A DNA stretch of 64,000 nt from Vesta saturnalis (lineage: Eukaryota; Arthropoda; Insecta; Coleoptera; Lampyridae), in NCBI GenBank assembly GCA_036346205.1, contig JARFJB010000534.1, forward strand, positions 526,001 through 590,000. The letters run 5' to 3'. Positions within the stretch are counted from its first letter, which is position 1; the number at the start of each line of letters is the position of its first letter. The position numbers were made by a program, and so were the translations under genes. Below, piece after piece: positions 43,931-58,817 of this stretch. The notes beneath the pieces are model-generated. The model saw only the letters and a program-made list of their open reading frames with translations, did not search any database and had not been told where the DNA came from.

Positions 43931-46842
43931 GTAACAATGTAAATTTCAGTAATATAAACAAAGTATAACCATATGTTGTTTATTATCTCCCCCCTTAAGG
44001 CAACTAAACAAAAAACACCTGAAAAAATCTCAAAAAGAGCGTTTAGACGTATCTGGGTTAAATTACGTTTAAAATTAATTTTTGAGCAAGTGTACTAAAA
44101 TAAATTTAGTTCAGCAGTTTAACATACTATTTTACCTCATCATATAATCATGAAAGCAGTGCACTGTCACACATAAACGAAAAAGATGGGCAGGCTCTAA
44201 TACAACGTAGGCCACATTAGTGGGGAGATATGTGGAAATTCCAATTCATCATGTGTTCAGGCGGCAGCGTCGGATTTCTTTTTTGATTAAAAGTACCTTA
44301 ATTATTAATTGTTTCATTATATTAATTAGCTAAAATTATTTCTCATCTCACAATGGAGGGATTAGTATAAAAAAACTTACAACAAAAAAGAATTGTTTAC
44401 ATAACGAGTTAATTGAATATAATTTTTGAAGTACACCTTATATTTTAACAAACGTTACTTGTACTATCTTGAAGTCGTTTTGTAATACGTTATAGAAGTT
44501 ATTCAATATTTTAATTAGATTGTCAATAATAAAAGTCATTGAACGAAACTCATTTTGTTTCTATTGACAATATACGCCGACTACAAAATTATTACGTTTA
44601 TACGTAATGGTAGTCGTGAAGAGCAAAAAATTAGTTAACGTTATCTTTGTGATTGACATATGTTCCCTTTTGGATAGAATAAATCCACAAAGGCGTATTT
44701 CACGGTCAAATCTCTTATTATATAGAATACAACTGTCACAATATCAATTAAATGCACCTATTTCTAAATTAAATAGATATAGAAGATTTGTTTATCTTTT
44801 TTATTCAATAGGTAGATTATAATACAAAATAGGTTATCTTACGCTAACATTCCTCGCATTTTTAATTGAGAGATAACAAAAGAAAGTCGGTGTTTACATT
44901 TAACCGTGTACTCTTTTAAGTTTGTCATAAAAACAACTTTATTTCAAACACAGAACATAAAATTATTTTTCTTTTGAAATTTATACCATGATATTTTACT
45001 GGTTAATTATTTGTTTTGCTTGATTTCGGATTAACTATTTTTAAGTGAACCATTTATTTCTATATTTTAGTTTTAATACTAAATAAGAAACGTTTGTAAA
45101 TTTTTCCATACGATGCGTTTAATCAATCACAATTTATACTGAATGTTGGGAGTTATCCAACAGATGAAGTTAGGCCACGCCCACTGATCGAAAAATTAAA
45201 AAACTACAAAAATTGAAATGCCACTTTGTCAGGACTGAATTACAATGCGTCATGTTTTTAACATTGGCAATGTACAACGGTCGTAGTTACCTATAGTTAT
45301 TACACGTGTTTGTTTATACACAGCTACAAAGAATAGATGACAGGGATTCTTTTACAATTCTGTATCATTTCAAAATCATTGATTAAAAATGTTAAAACCA
45401 TTTCAATTAAAAAGGTTGAGGGCATTTCTATTTAAACCGGAAGTATATTATTAACAAAAAAATGTACATCAGATGCATTTTGCCCCCTTGCACTTACCAG
45501 CAAAATTTCAAAGATATCGTCCGCTTCGTTTTAAAGATATTTACTTGGTTCCATACTTTATCTCAACCCTGTATATTCAATATTTATATAATCTTTTAAT
45601 ATGAATGGTCTTTAATAATAAAAATAAATTAAACGTTATACTTATTTAATTACTGAAATTCGCAGTGCAGAAATGTTTTATTTACAACATATAACAATCA
45701 AACTTATAATTTAAAGCAATATTCTTAATACTAACGTGCATCGATAATGAACCAAGCATATTTTCATTTAGTATCGATATTTAAAAACATTTAAATAGAA
45801 ATAAAACACAAAGATATTGTTTTTATTGTACAGATAAAGAATCTTACTTGTTCTTTGAAGGCTGATGACGTAATTGATGCGTTCTTATGCTAGTGGTCGT
45901 AGGCCTCCCTTGGGGTATTTCGTTGCTTTTTCAGTGAAGCAGACCTCTGGCTCCTTATTTTCTTTGTTTCTCCCAATATCTTCCTTTGAGCTTTGTTATG
46001 GAATAATACAATTCCACTTTTCTTTCCAACAATTCAATAATTTTGTTATTAATTGCTGGATATATTGATAGTTTATAATATCACTTTAACTGTTGGATTT
46101 TAATTACAACTAGCGTGCTGCAACGAACAGCAGGGAACTACAAACAGCAACGCTTCTACTTTGAACATCAATCCTTTCGAGTTATTGTTCTTTATATATT
46201 AATTTCTTACACTACAACGATAGTCTCTATTTATTTTTATCGTTTACTATTTAAACACAATCTTGGAATAGTTTCGGTACGTACAGAAAATGTGATGTGT
46301 AACCTTTAACGCAGTTTTTAATTATTGCGCAATCTTTTTATTATCAACAACTTGACACCATTTACACTTAATTACTTACTTTAGTCTTTTATTATCTGAA
46401 TAAGGAAGGTAATTTCACTTCTTCCCTATTATACACTAAATGTTATCTTACTTTATTTCTAAAATTAGGGTAACTTGACTATTACCCTCTTTGGTTACTA
46501 TCAACCAACTCTGACCGCTTACTTAAAGCGACTGTTACTGAGTCTTCGTCTCTCTCTCTACAAATCATTTATGCTTTTGCAAACTGCCGCGTTTATTTGA
46601 AAGCTTCATAATTAAATATGTAAATACTTATTGAAACTAAACACAAGCTTTTCACCACAATGTTAATTAAATTTACGTACAAATAACCAACAACCATTTC
46701 TTTATCTAGAAAAATAATAATAACTACAGAGTACGTCAGAAAAATGTATACACACTTTAAGGAACGAAAGTATCACTTATGTGTTTAATTTACATTTAAA
46801 TACTGATCACACATGTTGTACTACCTTCAATTCAGCATATGG
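43931..46842. other. Non-coding region with a solitary mariner-type end
   Basis: Between about 45437 and 45578 phrases typical of mariner inverted repeats here appear (taaaccggaagtatatt, aaatttcaaagatatcgtcc, and caaccctg directly before TATA). This looks like a single orphaned arm. The rest is AT-rich with no supported gene. Confidence 0.4.
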
Positions 46843-47840
46843 TTACTTTAAATGTTCAAAATGTTGGCCGTTCGCAGCTAGACACATAACGGAACGACGA
46901 GTGGTGGCCGCAACTGCTTCAGTCAATATTTCAATTGAGATTGTAGCACATGCCCCTGTAATCTCCCCACAAGTAAAAGTCCATAGGAGTTATATCTGGT
47001 GATCGTGGAGGGAACTCAATGGGTCCTCTTCGTCCAATCCAGTGTCCCTGAAAATTGTCATCCAGGAATGCTCGTACAGCTAAATGGTAGTGTGGTGGCG
47101 CTACGTCCTGTTCGTAGAAGACCTCTTCATCAGTTCCATAATGCGCAAGTACACCTGGCAAAATTGATGAGAGTAGCATGTCCAGGAAAATTTCTCCAGT
47201 GATAGTACCATCAAAGAAAAATGGTCCTACTAAGCCCCTAGATGATAATCCACACCACTCATGGTAGATTGACCGCCTTATCGACATGAACATATGGATT
47301 TTCCGGTGCCCAGTACACGCAGTTATGCCATTTCACTGTTCCATTAAGTTTAAAAACGGCCTCATAAGTCCACACCACCTCCGTCATAAATTGATCTTCA
47401 GTTACCAATCTCAAAATTGCATTCGACGATCAGGATCGTCATCATTAATCGCGTGTAGTAATCGTGGGATGTAAACTTTCCACTTAGCAGCTTTCTGAAT
47501 TCGTCGTACACTTGCACTGCGAATCCCCGATTCACGTGCACATTGCGTAGCATGCTTCTGTGGAGAAAGAACAAACTTTTTCAACACGAGAGCCGACGAT
47601 TCATTATTTGTAGCTGTACGCCGTCTCTCCGATTTTCTTTTGTGAATATCAGAAATCATTCCATGCTCCTCAAACATGCCAACTATGCCTTTAATTAATA
47701 AGCGGGATGGGGGATCTGTTTGAAACTCCCGCCTCTACTGCCGCTGTGCTTCAATGGCATTATTAACACTGAGAAACCACTTCAAAATGCATTTTCGCTG
47801 CTCGAATGTCAATCGTCCACCAGCGAAATTTGAAATTTTC
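46843..47840 (-). pseudogene. Mariner-like DDE transposase remnant
   Basis: From about 47840 on the minus strand: LTFEQRKCILKWFLSVNNAI, EFQTDPPSRLLIKGI and MFEEHGMISDIHKRKSERRR (N-terminal helix-turn-helix region). IRSASVRRIQKAAKWKVYIP, EVVWTYEAVFKLNGTVKWHN and VYWAPENPYVHVDKAV follow. Then come GLVGPFFFDGTITGEIFLDM, FYEQDVAPPHYHLAVRAF and SPDITPMDFYLWG. About twenty codons are missing before the tail ISIEILTEAVAATTRRSVMC, ANGQHFEHLK. The first catalytic Asp (WTDEA in relatives) is Tyr here, and QDGAPPH reads QDVAPPH. It is inactive. It is a separate subfamily from the DUF4817 elements. Confidence 0.85.
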
Positions 47841-48189
47841 TAAGGATTCCGTTACAAATGACAGATTAGAGATAGTACAATTAGGTACAGCAACTAAAAC
47901 AGTTGAAAGCAAGTGATTGCTTGTACTGCGGGTTTCAAAAATGCGACCAATAAAAAAGCTTCATGTAAATGATGCGGAAATTTTTGGGGAAGAGCTTAAC
48001 TATGTCTGTTCGGTAAACGCAGTATAGTAGTATAGTTTTTTTGCGAATTGCTGGCCACTGTGGTAACGAGAAAAACTAACCTTAACATCCCCGCGTGCTT
48101 TAAAAAAATAATTAAAAAATATCTGGTGTGGAACACGACCTCCAACCTATAAAATGGAAATAAAAAGAAATGAAATAATTTTAATAACA
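47841..48189. other. No recognisable feature
   Basis: AT-rich spacer. The other end of the mariner remnant was not identified. Confidence 0.45.
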
Positions 48190-48951
48190 TTTTTTTAGGA
48201 TAATTATGCAACCTCTTTTATAAGATGTTCATTACGAAAATATGCAACATTGTAAAAACAGAAACATGTCAAACAGACGTTTAAAACTTCATGCCTGACA
48301 GGTTAGTAGACATCTAGATGCTAACTTAAAAAATTAAAAGAAACTATGCAACCTATTTTTTATACGTTTATAACGAAAACAGGCAACATTCTAAGAACAA
48401 ACAAAAAATGTCAGTATGACGTTTAAAACTTTATTTCAGATAGATATTAATATAAACACGTTAACATAAAAAAACCATTTTCATTTATATTTAATTAATT
48501 TTTTGACTTACTTTGCATTATATAAAAAACTTTAAAAAGAAAAGTTATGTCAAATTAAATTTTCTTTAAGAAATACGTCTACACTTTTCCTTATAAAATT
48601 AATCGTTACTAAGATAATGAAAAATTTTAACTAATAATTAAATTCTACCTTAGGAATTTTTTTGGCGCTAAATTACGCATTATATCAAAAAATTGCATAG
48701 AATACAATTAATCGATATTTATAGGGTATATATGTAGGTATTTACATATCTTTGAAATATGCATCTGTTTTAGAAACATTTGATAAAAACCAAAAACTTT
48801 CACTAATAAACCGCCACTCTCTGCCACGGGATTTCTCCTAAAATCTAATCAGTTATACATAATACAAAATTTTAAGTACACACACTCGCACGCACGCACG
48901 CACGCACGTACACACGCACGCACGCACGCACGCACCAAAGCACGCAAGCAC

Positions 48952-49001
<50 letters not shown>

Positions 49002-49150
49002 GCACATCCAGACATGAAAGCCGATCTTGGCGTAACTTGGCCAAAACTTGTAAAATGAGTTAATAAGTCGATTTAGCGATAGTAAAAAAAGTCGATTACA
49101 TAACATTCTATACCTACATGTGTATATGTAGGTTGGAAGGTAAAAAGTGA
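48190..49150 (+). repeat. Microsatellite-carrying dispersed repeat, copy B
   Basis: Contains two successive versions of the atgcaacct...ggcaacatt.taa block (48206 and 48350), then aaaactttaaaaagaaaag, then taataaaccgcc, gatttctcctaaaatctaat, tacaaaattttaagtac, a CA tract (48877-49008), then gatcttggcgtaacttggcc and ttgtaaaatgag. The outer blocks match copy A. The 48760-49150 part returns inverted in copy C. Confidence 0.8.
48877..49008. repeat. (CACG)n/(CA)n microsatellite in copy B
   Basis: Starts with cgcacgcacg units and becomes pure CA for its last ~50 bases. Confidence 0.97.
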
Positions 49151-49289
49151 ACTATTTTACAAAACAGTAATACAAGAAAATGTTATATTCACCTGTACGT
49201 AATAACATAATATTTTAAAGGTTATTATTTACTTAAGTTTTCCTAGCAGTAGCGGTCTAGCTTCTAAAAAAAAAACAAATAAAACTAAA

Positions 49290-51370
<2,081 letters not shown>

Positions 51371-53179
51371 AGCCACCAGCCGTTGCACGTCATTAATCGT
51401 ATACCAATACTATAATTATAATTTACTATAAAACTTTAATAAAATTTGCATTAAAGCCAAAATGTCATCGTAAGTGCAGTTAGTATTAAAAGTCATTAAT
51501 CGTGTAGGATTAGCAACCATATTTTATCTTGTCGTACACTTTACAGTACGTATTTAGAACTTAAAAAGTACTGCTTATATAAACTCATAAAATATCTCGA
51601 TGTTGTCAAGTCAAATTTTGTTGTAAAATTCACCGGTACGCATTTAACCTATTTGTTATGAATTGCCTAACCTAACAATATGTACGGAATGCATGTTTCT
51701 CTTTCAAAAATAAAAAGTTACTACTAAAATTGAACCACAATCTAGTCACATCATTTTGCCAAATTGAACTTGAGGTCACAGAACTGGTAATTCCAAATAG
51801 AATGAGCCTACGAATTTTCTATTCTTTGTTTTAACAGACTCCACAGAAGTATGTGGTCTACCAGTTTACTATTATTTTAAATGACATGCGAAATTCGTAA
51901 TAAGATATACTATCTCTTCTAAGTCAGTCCTCCGATAATCAATAGTTTAGAGAAGAATCCACTACACCTACTCCAGCGAGGAAAAATGATGTTAACCTCT
52001 ACTAGAAAAAAAATACTTATGTCAAAATAGCAGCAAATCCTCTGATCCTTTACTAAAAACACCAAACCCTGTCATTTGTCACTAACGAAAGATTGAAGGT
52101 AGTACTACACCTCTATCATTTCTACTCAATCTTCTTGTCAATTTTTTTCTCAACCTAAACTTGGAGAATGGAGACATTTTCCTTAGTGATTACATTGTAG
52201 GCCACGAAGGGGTCACTTTGCAAGTATTACGACCTATTGCCATCAAATCCTAAGCACCAAAGCTCATTGAAATTAAATTTTCTGATTGGTGTATTAATTA
52301 ACGTATTTAAGTAATTATAGGAGAGGGGCAGTTGAAATCTAGAATTCAAGATGTAAAAATGTAGGTGTAGTGACGAATTAATCGGGCGTTCCAGCGGTAT
52401 GCGTCTCTGGACTGCAATGGCATGTTATCGTATTGTTGGTTAGTACAGAAAGATGGAGTGCTAAGAAAAATTAGCGTTCACGTAAATCAGATATTATGAA
52501 CATTTACGCCCTACAACCTATTCTTCGTTGTGGGGCTCCATGTTGTTTTAAGTGGTGCACGGAGTGTATATATTGGTGTTGCGGTTTACTGAAAAGGCGA
52601 CGCATCAGCTTAGCGTTCCCAGCTGTGCAGACCATTAACACAATAATTTGACGTGTTACCGTAAGCAAGAATTAAGTTACCGTGATGAAGTAAAGCAAGA
52701 GAGTTTGCGTTATGTTTGATTTAGATAGTCTAAACTAGAATTCGGAAACCTCTATGAATGTTAGATTATTGACTTTTAATCAAACATTCAAATTAGTAAC
52801 CAACCTTTATACTACTCTTGAGAGTATATTTTGTCGGTAACGCTACGAAAAGTTAGATAATTATCACGTACTGAGATTTGGGATGTAAATGTATTTTTTT
52901 ATTGGTGACTAACTAAAAATACCAATTAAGGAATATAAAACTATAAGTTAAGTGTTATAAAAGTTAAAGCTGGTATCTAGTTAGAGTCGGCATTATCTGG
53001 ACCATTGTGGAATTTTGCCGGCTAAAGGGTAATTACGTAAGAACGCCTTGAATGTTTTTTTTTATGTCGGTAAATCCCAGTATAAAAGGGAAAATAACGT
53101 CTTTGTAATAAAAACTTGTAGTTTAATTCCGGTTCAGTTGTCACTTGACGACAGTATTGAAATTAAGCCTTTGATTTTA
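51371..53179. other. No recognisable gene
   Basis: AT-rich. A TATA-like agtataaaaggg lies at about 53079-53090, followed by a T/A-rich leader just before the LINE scrap, but no gene is attached to it. Confidence 0.4.
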
Positions 53180-53395
53180 GGGTAATTTGTATTACCAAGG
53201 TTCTAATCTTGGTCCCCTGCTTTTTAACTTATTTTTCAATGATGTGGTAGAGTCTTTAGGATCAAATTGGTTATCTTTACGTGGATGATCTGAAGATAGT
53301 TAAAGAGATCAGTTCTGTACATGAGTGTTATATGTTACAGGAATGTATTGATAAATTAATTTCTTGGTGTGCCAATAATAAATTAGACATTTCCA
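53180..53395 (+). pseudogene. Short LINE reverse transcriptase fragment (YVDD)
   Basis: Reads GSNLGPLLFNLFFNDVVESL. A shifted frame follows with LYVDDLKIVKEISSVHECYM, LQECIDKLISWCANNKLDIS. These are the GVPQGSxLGPLLF and YxDD motifs of a Jockey-type LINE polymerase. It ends abruptly where the mariner remnant starts. Confidence 0.8.
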
Positions 53396-54130
53396 TCAAA
53401 CCACTCACAAATTTGCCTTCCATAATGCGGTGGAGCACCATCCATTTCAATCCAATTATTGTGTATCACATCTAATGGCATATTATCTAACAAGTTATCC
53501 CTTAAATCTTGAAAACCATTGTTTAAAAATTGATGAAATGATAGAGCGTTTAGCCTAGGTGGTAAAAGTATGGTCAACAAATGGAATTATGAAAAACTTA
53601 TGGGGGTTTTCATGTGCCCATACGCGTAGATTATGTGTATTAATTATACCAGTACGTGTAAAGGTTGCCTCATCTGTCCCCATTATTCTATTCAAAAATA
53701 ATCGATCTTGCCGATGTGATTCCAACCTACAAAAATTTACTCTTTTTGGGCGTCACCTGGTAACAAATGTTGCACTTTTTGTATGTGAAAAGCCCTTCGG
53801 TGATCTCGTTTTAGTGCATTAAATACTTTTGTTTGAGATAAATTAAGCGGAAGAGCAGCCTTTTGTGTACTTAGTTTTCTGTTATTGTCGAATGATCGGA
53901 GAACTCTATTACCTTCTGGATTTGGTTGAACTTCGCTATCAGCAATCTTTCCAAATCCATATTCTGAGAATTTTTGACGAATTCTTATAAACACTCTTTT
54001 ATCGGGAATTCTGCGATTTGGAAATCTTCGTTCATATTCTCTTACTGCGTTTCTTGAATTTCCGTTACAGAAGCCATAAATAAAATGAATGTCTGCATAT
54101 TCACGATTAGTAAAATTATGCGGCATCCTG
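53396..54130 (-). pseudogene. DUF4817/DDE mariner-like transposase, 3'-truncated
   Basis: The minus-strand start (54123) reads MPHNFTNREYADIHFIYGFC, AVREYERRFPNRRIPDKRVF (DUF4817), then NLSQTKVFNALKRDHRRAFH. After a stop near 53737 comes GTDEATFTRTGI and NTHNLRVWAHENPH (first catalytic Asp, Trp changed to Gly before it). Then come LNALSFHQFLNNGFQDLRDN and IEMDGAPPHYGRQICEWF (second Asp). The part with the third Asp is missing: the gene ends against the LINE fragment at 53396. It resembles the fold-back element's transposase in its opening motif. Confidence 0.85.
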
Positions 54131-54457
54131 TACACAAATCAAATAGTTTAATCAGTATCCAGAAAGTTTTAGTAAATTAAAGTTCACTCGCGCTCTACAA
54201 TAACATTAACTATCTCGACACTGAGATTTTAGGACAAAGCCACCACGATCACAGGAATAATAATGAATGCATAAATGTAGTTTCGCACAAAATAGCGAAT
54301 AACTCGAAATTGATACATTTGATCAAAAAAATACCTTTATACCAAATTACTTAAAAATGATCGCGCAATTCAAAGATTGTCACAATATTATTGTTGTTAT
54401 TGTTATTGTTGTTATTTTTTTTATTATTGTTGTTATTATTGTTGCTGGAATCACACA
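54131..54457. other. Leader region with (TTATTG)-like run
   Basis: Non-coding upstream of the minus-strand transposase. 54386-54445 is a low-complexity tattgttgttatt run adjoining the piggyBac insertion site. Confidence 0.4.
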
Positions 54458-54461
54458 TTAA

Positions 54462-56431
54462 CACATTCGCGGGCAAGACGGCATATGCCGTCCGTTAGCC
54501 GGGACAAGACGGCGTACGCCGTCGATATAAATATTCATGTGTTGACACAAGAGAAGAATTCAGTGCGGATGATGATATCCTAGATCCACCTTTTCTTGCC
54601 GATACTGGTACCGATTCAGATACAACTGATACCCATGAATCGCTTAAAGAGCAAAATGATGTTGAACTTGAAAATAACAGCGTCGATGATGAAGATGAGT
54701 GGTGTGATACTGTAGCTGACATTCCTGATTTTTTATTTGACAATAGTGTTATTGGGGTCAAACTTGTTTTTGAAAATACACCATCCTCTGTTGAATGTTT
54801 TGAAAAGCTCTGGGATGAGGAAATAATGAACATGATACTCAATTCTATAAATACATATTCTGATATTTTACAAAAGAGCAACCGACCCCACAGCAAACAT
54901 TGTCGACATCGATCTATTAGATCAATAACTATGACCGAATTCAAGCATTTTTTAGCATTGTGCATCTTACAGGGCCAATCTAAATATCCTTCTATCCTAA
55001 AAATGTTCAGTATGGGCCCTTTATACTACTGTCCCATGCTTCATCGTACTCTGTCTGGAAGACGCTTTGAGGAGATTTTAAGATGTTTTAGTTGTTCTTA
55101 TGGTCAACTTCACAATCCGAATGATGGACTACACAAAGTTCGACCCCTTCCGGATAAATTATTATCTAACTATAGAAGTGCTATTGTCCCAGCAGAACAT
55201 TTATCTTTAGACGAATCACTTATGCTTTTTCGTGGTCGGCTAAGCTTTCAACAATACATAAAAGGTAAAAAGGCAAAATATGGGGTAAAATTTTATTTTT
55301 AATGTTTGTACTACAGATGGCTATGTTTTAAATCTTCAAATTTATTCTGGAAAAAGCCAGTAATGGACAACTTTTATAATAGTTTGACTCTGTCTAATCG
55401 CCTGGTTAATCGAAACACTCATACTACTGGAACCTTACGACAGAATCGATTAGGAAATCCTGAGTCTGTTGTAAAAGCCAAACTGAAAAGGGGCGACCAT
55501 TGCTGGAGGAGACGTGGTAAGACATAACTAAGCAGCAAGATAAACGGGATGAATTGTGTATTACTACAAGATATCATCCGAAACTAATTCAGGTTACAAA
55601 TAGTTATGGTAAAGAAAAAATAAAACCGGAAGAAATATCCAATTACAATAAGTTTATGTCTGGTATTGACCGCAATGATCAGATGGTTAATTATTATTCA
55701 TTAACCAGAAAGAGCATAAGGTGGTACAAAAAAGTAATGTTCCATTTGTTGGACATTACTCTATGGAATGCATATTATATAAAAAAGAAAATTGATAACA
55801 AATTGACTTTTCTTCAATTTCGCGAAGAATTTATAAAAGAATACTTGGAACTCGATAAGGACATAAACGATGGAAGATTGTTAGTGAAATCGGGTCCATT
55901 ACACGGAGGTAAAAGAAGGAGAGCTGAACCTGGTCCATCAAATATACATCCTGAAATGCACTTTCCAGATGAAATTCCAAATCCAAGAAATCATACTAAA
56001 TCTTACCATCTGAGATGTAAGAACTGTGCTTTAAAATCCGTACGGAAAGAAACAAAATATTTGTGTAAGACATTCCCTAGCAAACCAGCTCTGTGCATCG
56101 TACCATGTTTTGAAGAATACCATACACGAGTATAACGATTTACTAACCAAAAATATTTTGTTTATGTTTGGCAATAAATAATTATAATTTCTTAATCTCT
56201 TTGTACTTTTTTTCGTACGACGGGATATGCCGTCATGGCTCCAACCTACCAACAAATGGATTTCGTAGGGACAAGACGGCATTTGCCGCACTACTTTTTT
56301 TTTCAAAAAAACTAATTTTTTGTTTATGCGACATCGTCTATTAGTCTTATTATGACTTTTCCCGTTTAAATATTAATAATAACTAAGTGCGTTTTTACAA
56401 TCCACATTTTTTACTAGTGTACGCGAATGTG
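54462..56431 (+). mobile_element. PiggyBac-like element with TTAA target duplication
   Basis: TTAA at 54458-54461 and 56432-56435 flanks inverted ends cacattcgcg and cgcgaatgtg, the signature of piggyBac insertion. The element is 1970 bp. Subterminal palindromic words aagacggcatatgccgtc (54476), aagacggcgtacgccgtc (54506), gacgggatatgccgtc (56219) and aagacggcatttgccgc (56274) occur twice at each end and may bind the transposase. Confidence 0.95.
54550..56135 (+). pseudogene. PiggyBac transposase, frameshifted and internally deleted
   Basis: The acidic N-terminus (VELENNSVDDEDEWC region, 54660-54710) carries no in-frame ATG. The core includes WDEEIMNMILNSINTYSDIL, TMTEFKHFLALCILQGQSKY and HLSLDESLMLFRGRLSFQQY (first catalytic Asp, 55199-55260). 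VMDNFYNSLTLSNRLVN has the second Asp (about 55363), after a loss of about 20-25 codons. SGIDRNDQMVNYYSLTRKSI has the third Asp (about 55660). The C-terminal cysteine domain reads LRCKNCALKSVRKETKYLCK, KPALCIVPCFEEYHTRV. Frame breaks lie near 55290, 55355 and 55525. All three catalytic Asp survive, so decay is fairly recent. Confidence 0.9.
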
Positions 56432-56435
56432 TTAA

Positions 56436-57053
56436 TAATGTAATTAGAAGCTGTCAAAAGTGCATTGAAGTTGAAGGATATCAGTTTAAACAGGTGTAAA
56501 TTGAGCATTATTTCATTGTTATTAAATAGTATTAACCCGTTAACGAAGGGAATTCCTCAAAATGTATTTTTTTCGGTTGCCTGGAAAACGTTGAAAATTT
56601 GAATTTGGTAAAATAAAAAAAAAATGAGTTAAAATTATTTCATTTGCTATACTTAAAATAATAAATGCGTATGTAGCTTCGCACAAAGTAGCAAATGACT
56701 CGAAATTAGTACATTTTATCATAAAAATATCTTTATACCAAATTACTTAAAAATGATCGTGCAATTCAAAAATTTTCTCTAAATAAGGAAAAACGTCAGT
56801 GGTGTACAAGTTTTTTTTTTTTAAAGTAATGACAACCCTGTTTCTCCGTAACTGGCTTACGTAATCTATCGAAATGAACTTAGAATTATGAAAGACCCTT
56901 ATTAGAAATACCACCTAAAATATTGAATTATTTTAATAAACCGTTATGAAGTATTTAAAAAAATTATTATTTTTATGGAAAGTTTATATGGGAAACTATA
57001 GTTGTTTTTCAATAAGGAATCCGCTCCTGAAGTTAGGTGTATTAAATGAAATC

Positions 57054-57057
<4 letters not shown>
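56436..57057. other. No recognisable feature
   Basis: AT-rich spacer. The phrase gcttcgcacaaagtagcaaatgactcgaaattagtacatttt (56677-56717) resembles 54282-54320 (written here only as a location), so a short repeat brackets the piggyBac insertion region. Confidence 0.4.

Positions 57058-57123
<66 letters not shown>
57058..57123. repeat. (TA)n array at the left end of a mariner
   Basis: A pure TA run of 66 bases directly abutting the element end cagactgatcc. Confidence 0.97.
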
Positions 57124-57127
<4 letters not shown>

Positions 57128-58814
57128 CTGATCCAAAGTAGAGGGGCCATTCAATAACTTCTTTATTTTACGATATATATATAAAAAAAAGTTAAATTAT
57201 TTTTGTTTACGGCCATGTGCTACATTTAATAGGGTTATCAAATATTTTTTTTCATTCCCGGTTAAACCGGAAACGAACACAACTATTGTATTTTAAATGA
57301 CACCCTGTATATTTTTTTAGACTATCTGATTCCTCAATATTTTTTCTTTCTGTAAATATAAAATTTTATGGGGATTATATCAGAAAATTTTGTTGTAAAT
57401 CGCAAAAAAACTGTTTGAAGGAGTACAAGATCACTACTTAAAAAACAAAATAGTTATTGCCATGGAAAACGGAAACAACTGCTGTGTGAAGTTGTTTCAG
57501 ATTGAATTAGTTTTTATATGTAATTACTTAAGCTGTGACGACTTTTATAATTACAACGTTATTGTATGCAATTATTAGGCAACTACATAATGAATAATAG
57601 TGAAAAGGTCGATTTAATGTTAATGTTTGGCGAGTGTAATCGCAACACACGGAGATCAGTCGCACTCTATGCAGGAAGATTTCGTGACAGGTATCACCCT
57701 CCACATACTTACTTACACAAAATTGAAAATTCATTAAGGCAACATGGAGCATTTCCTGGAGTAAAAATCCAAAATAGAGAACCCCATAGAAATAACCCGA
57801 TAAACGAAGAACGAGAATTGCAGAGTTTAGCTTGTGTTCCACTACATCCACGTTCGTCTATTAGGTATGTAGCTTAGGAAGTAGGAACATCATTTGGATC
57901 TGTTCAGAGAACATTAAAAAACACAAGCTGTACCTCTATAAATTTAGTGCAACACCTGCGTCCAGCAGATCCCGAACGCCCATTAACATTTATTGCGTGG
58001 TTAGTGGAACAACTGGAAGATGAGCGAGGCATTTTAGACAGAATTTTGTGGACCGACGAAGCAAAATTCACCAATAATGGTGTTATCAACAAACAAAATA
58101 ATCGTTTCTGGTCGGGCGAAAACCCACATTGGACATTAAATACAAACCATCAAACCGTTTGGGGTACTAACGTTTGGTGCGGTTTAATAGGAGACAGAGT
58201 ATTTGGACCTTTTTTATTACGCAACTCTCACTGCAAGAAGATTTCTTCATTTTTTAAATACTGAGCTTTTGACCATGTTAGAAGATTTTCCACTAGCATT
58301 GCGACGAAGTATGTACTTTCAGTTGGACGGAGCGCCAGCTCATACTAGTAACATTGTTACTGAATATCTAAACGAAACCTTTAATGGGCGTTTAATTGCC
58401 ACCCATGGACCAGTGGAAATTCCGCGAAGATCGCCTGATATTACACCTCTGGACTATTTCTTATGGGGCTATCTTAAGACACTAGTCCATGCAGATCCGC
58501 CACAAAATATAGAGGATTTAAAAAACAAAATCCGGTTGGCTTGTATGCAGTTAACACCCGATGTGATACATAGAACAACAAATCATGAACTTCTAAAGCG
58601 GCTAGAGGCATATGTTGCACAAAATGGTGGTAATTTTGAACAATTTATAAAATAATTTTCCTGCATACCATCTTTGTAGTTAAAAAATACGTGCTTATTT
58701 ATTAGCTTATATATTAGAAGTAGCACATGGCCGTAAACAAAAAATAATTTAACTTTTTTTTTATATATCGTAAAATAAAGAACTTATTGAATGGTCCCTC
58801 TACTTTGGATCACA

Positions 58815-58817
<3 letters not shown>
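57124..58817 (+). mobile_element. Mariner-like element seated between two (TA)n arrays
   Basis: The roughly 100-bp ends are inverted repeats: cagactgatccaaagtagag at 57124 and the reverse of ctctactttggatcacactg ending at 58817. They extend inward to gtttacggccatgtgctac and its partner. Each end touches a (TA)n run (57058-57123 and 58818-58862). The length is 1694 bp. Confidence 0.92.
57590..58655 (+). pseudogene. DUF4817/DDE mariner-like transposase with stop and frameshifts
   Basis: Starts MNNSEKVDLMLMFGECNRNT with YAGRFRDRYHPPHTYLHKIE (DUF4817). A TAG at about 57875 interrupts RYVA-EVGTSFGSVQRTL, where relatives have Gln. A shifted stretch KHKLYLYKFSATP (57920-57955) is followed by LRPADPERPLTFIAWLVEQL. 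The catalytic motifs are all present: ILWTDEAKFTNNG, FQLDGAPAHTSNIV and SPDITPLDYFLWGYLKTL. Another shift lies near 58220 (NSHCKK against TARRFLHFLNTEL). The C-terminus LLKRLEAYVAQNGGNFEQFI is complete. It is dead through one stop and about three shifts. Confidence 0.9.

Noticed and set aside
54495..54965. 156-codon Ser-rich minus-strand frame
   Set aside because: Antisense of the acidic N-terminal region of the piggyBac transposase.
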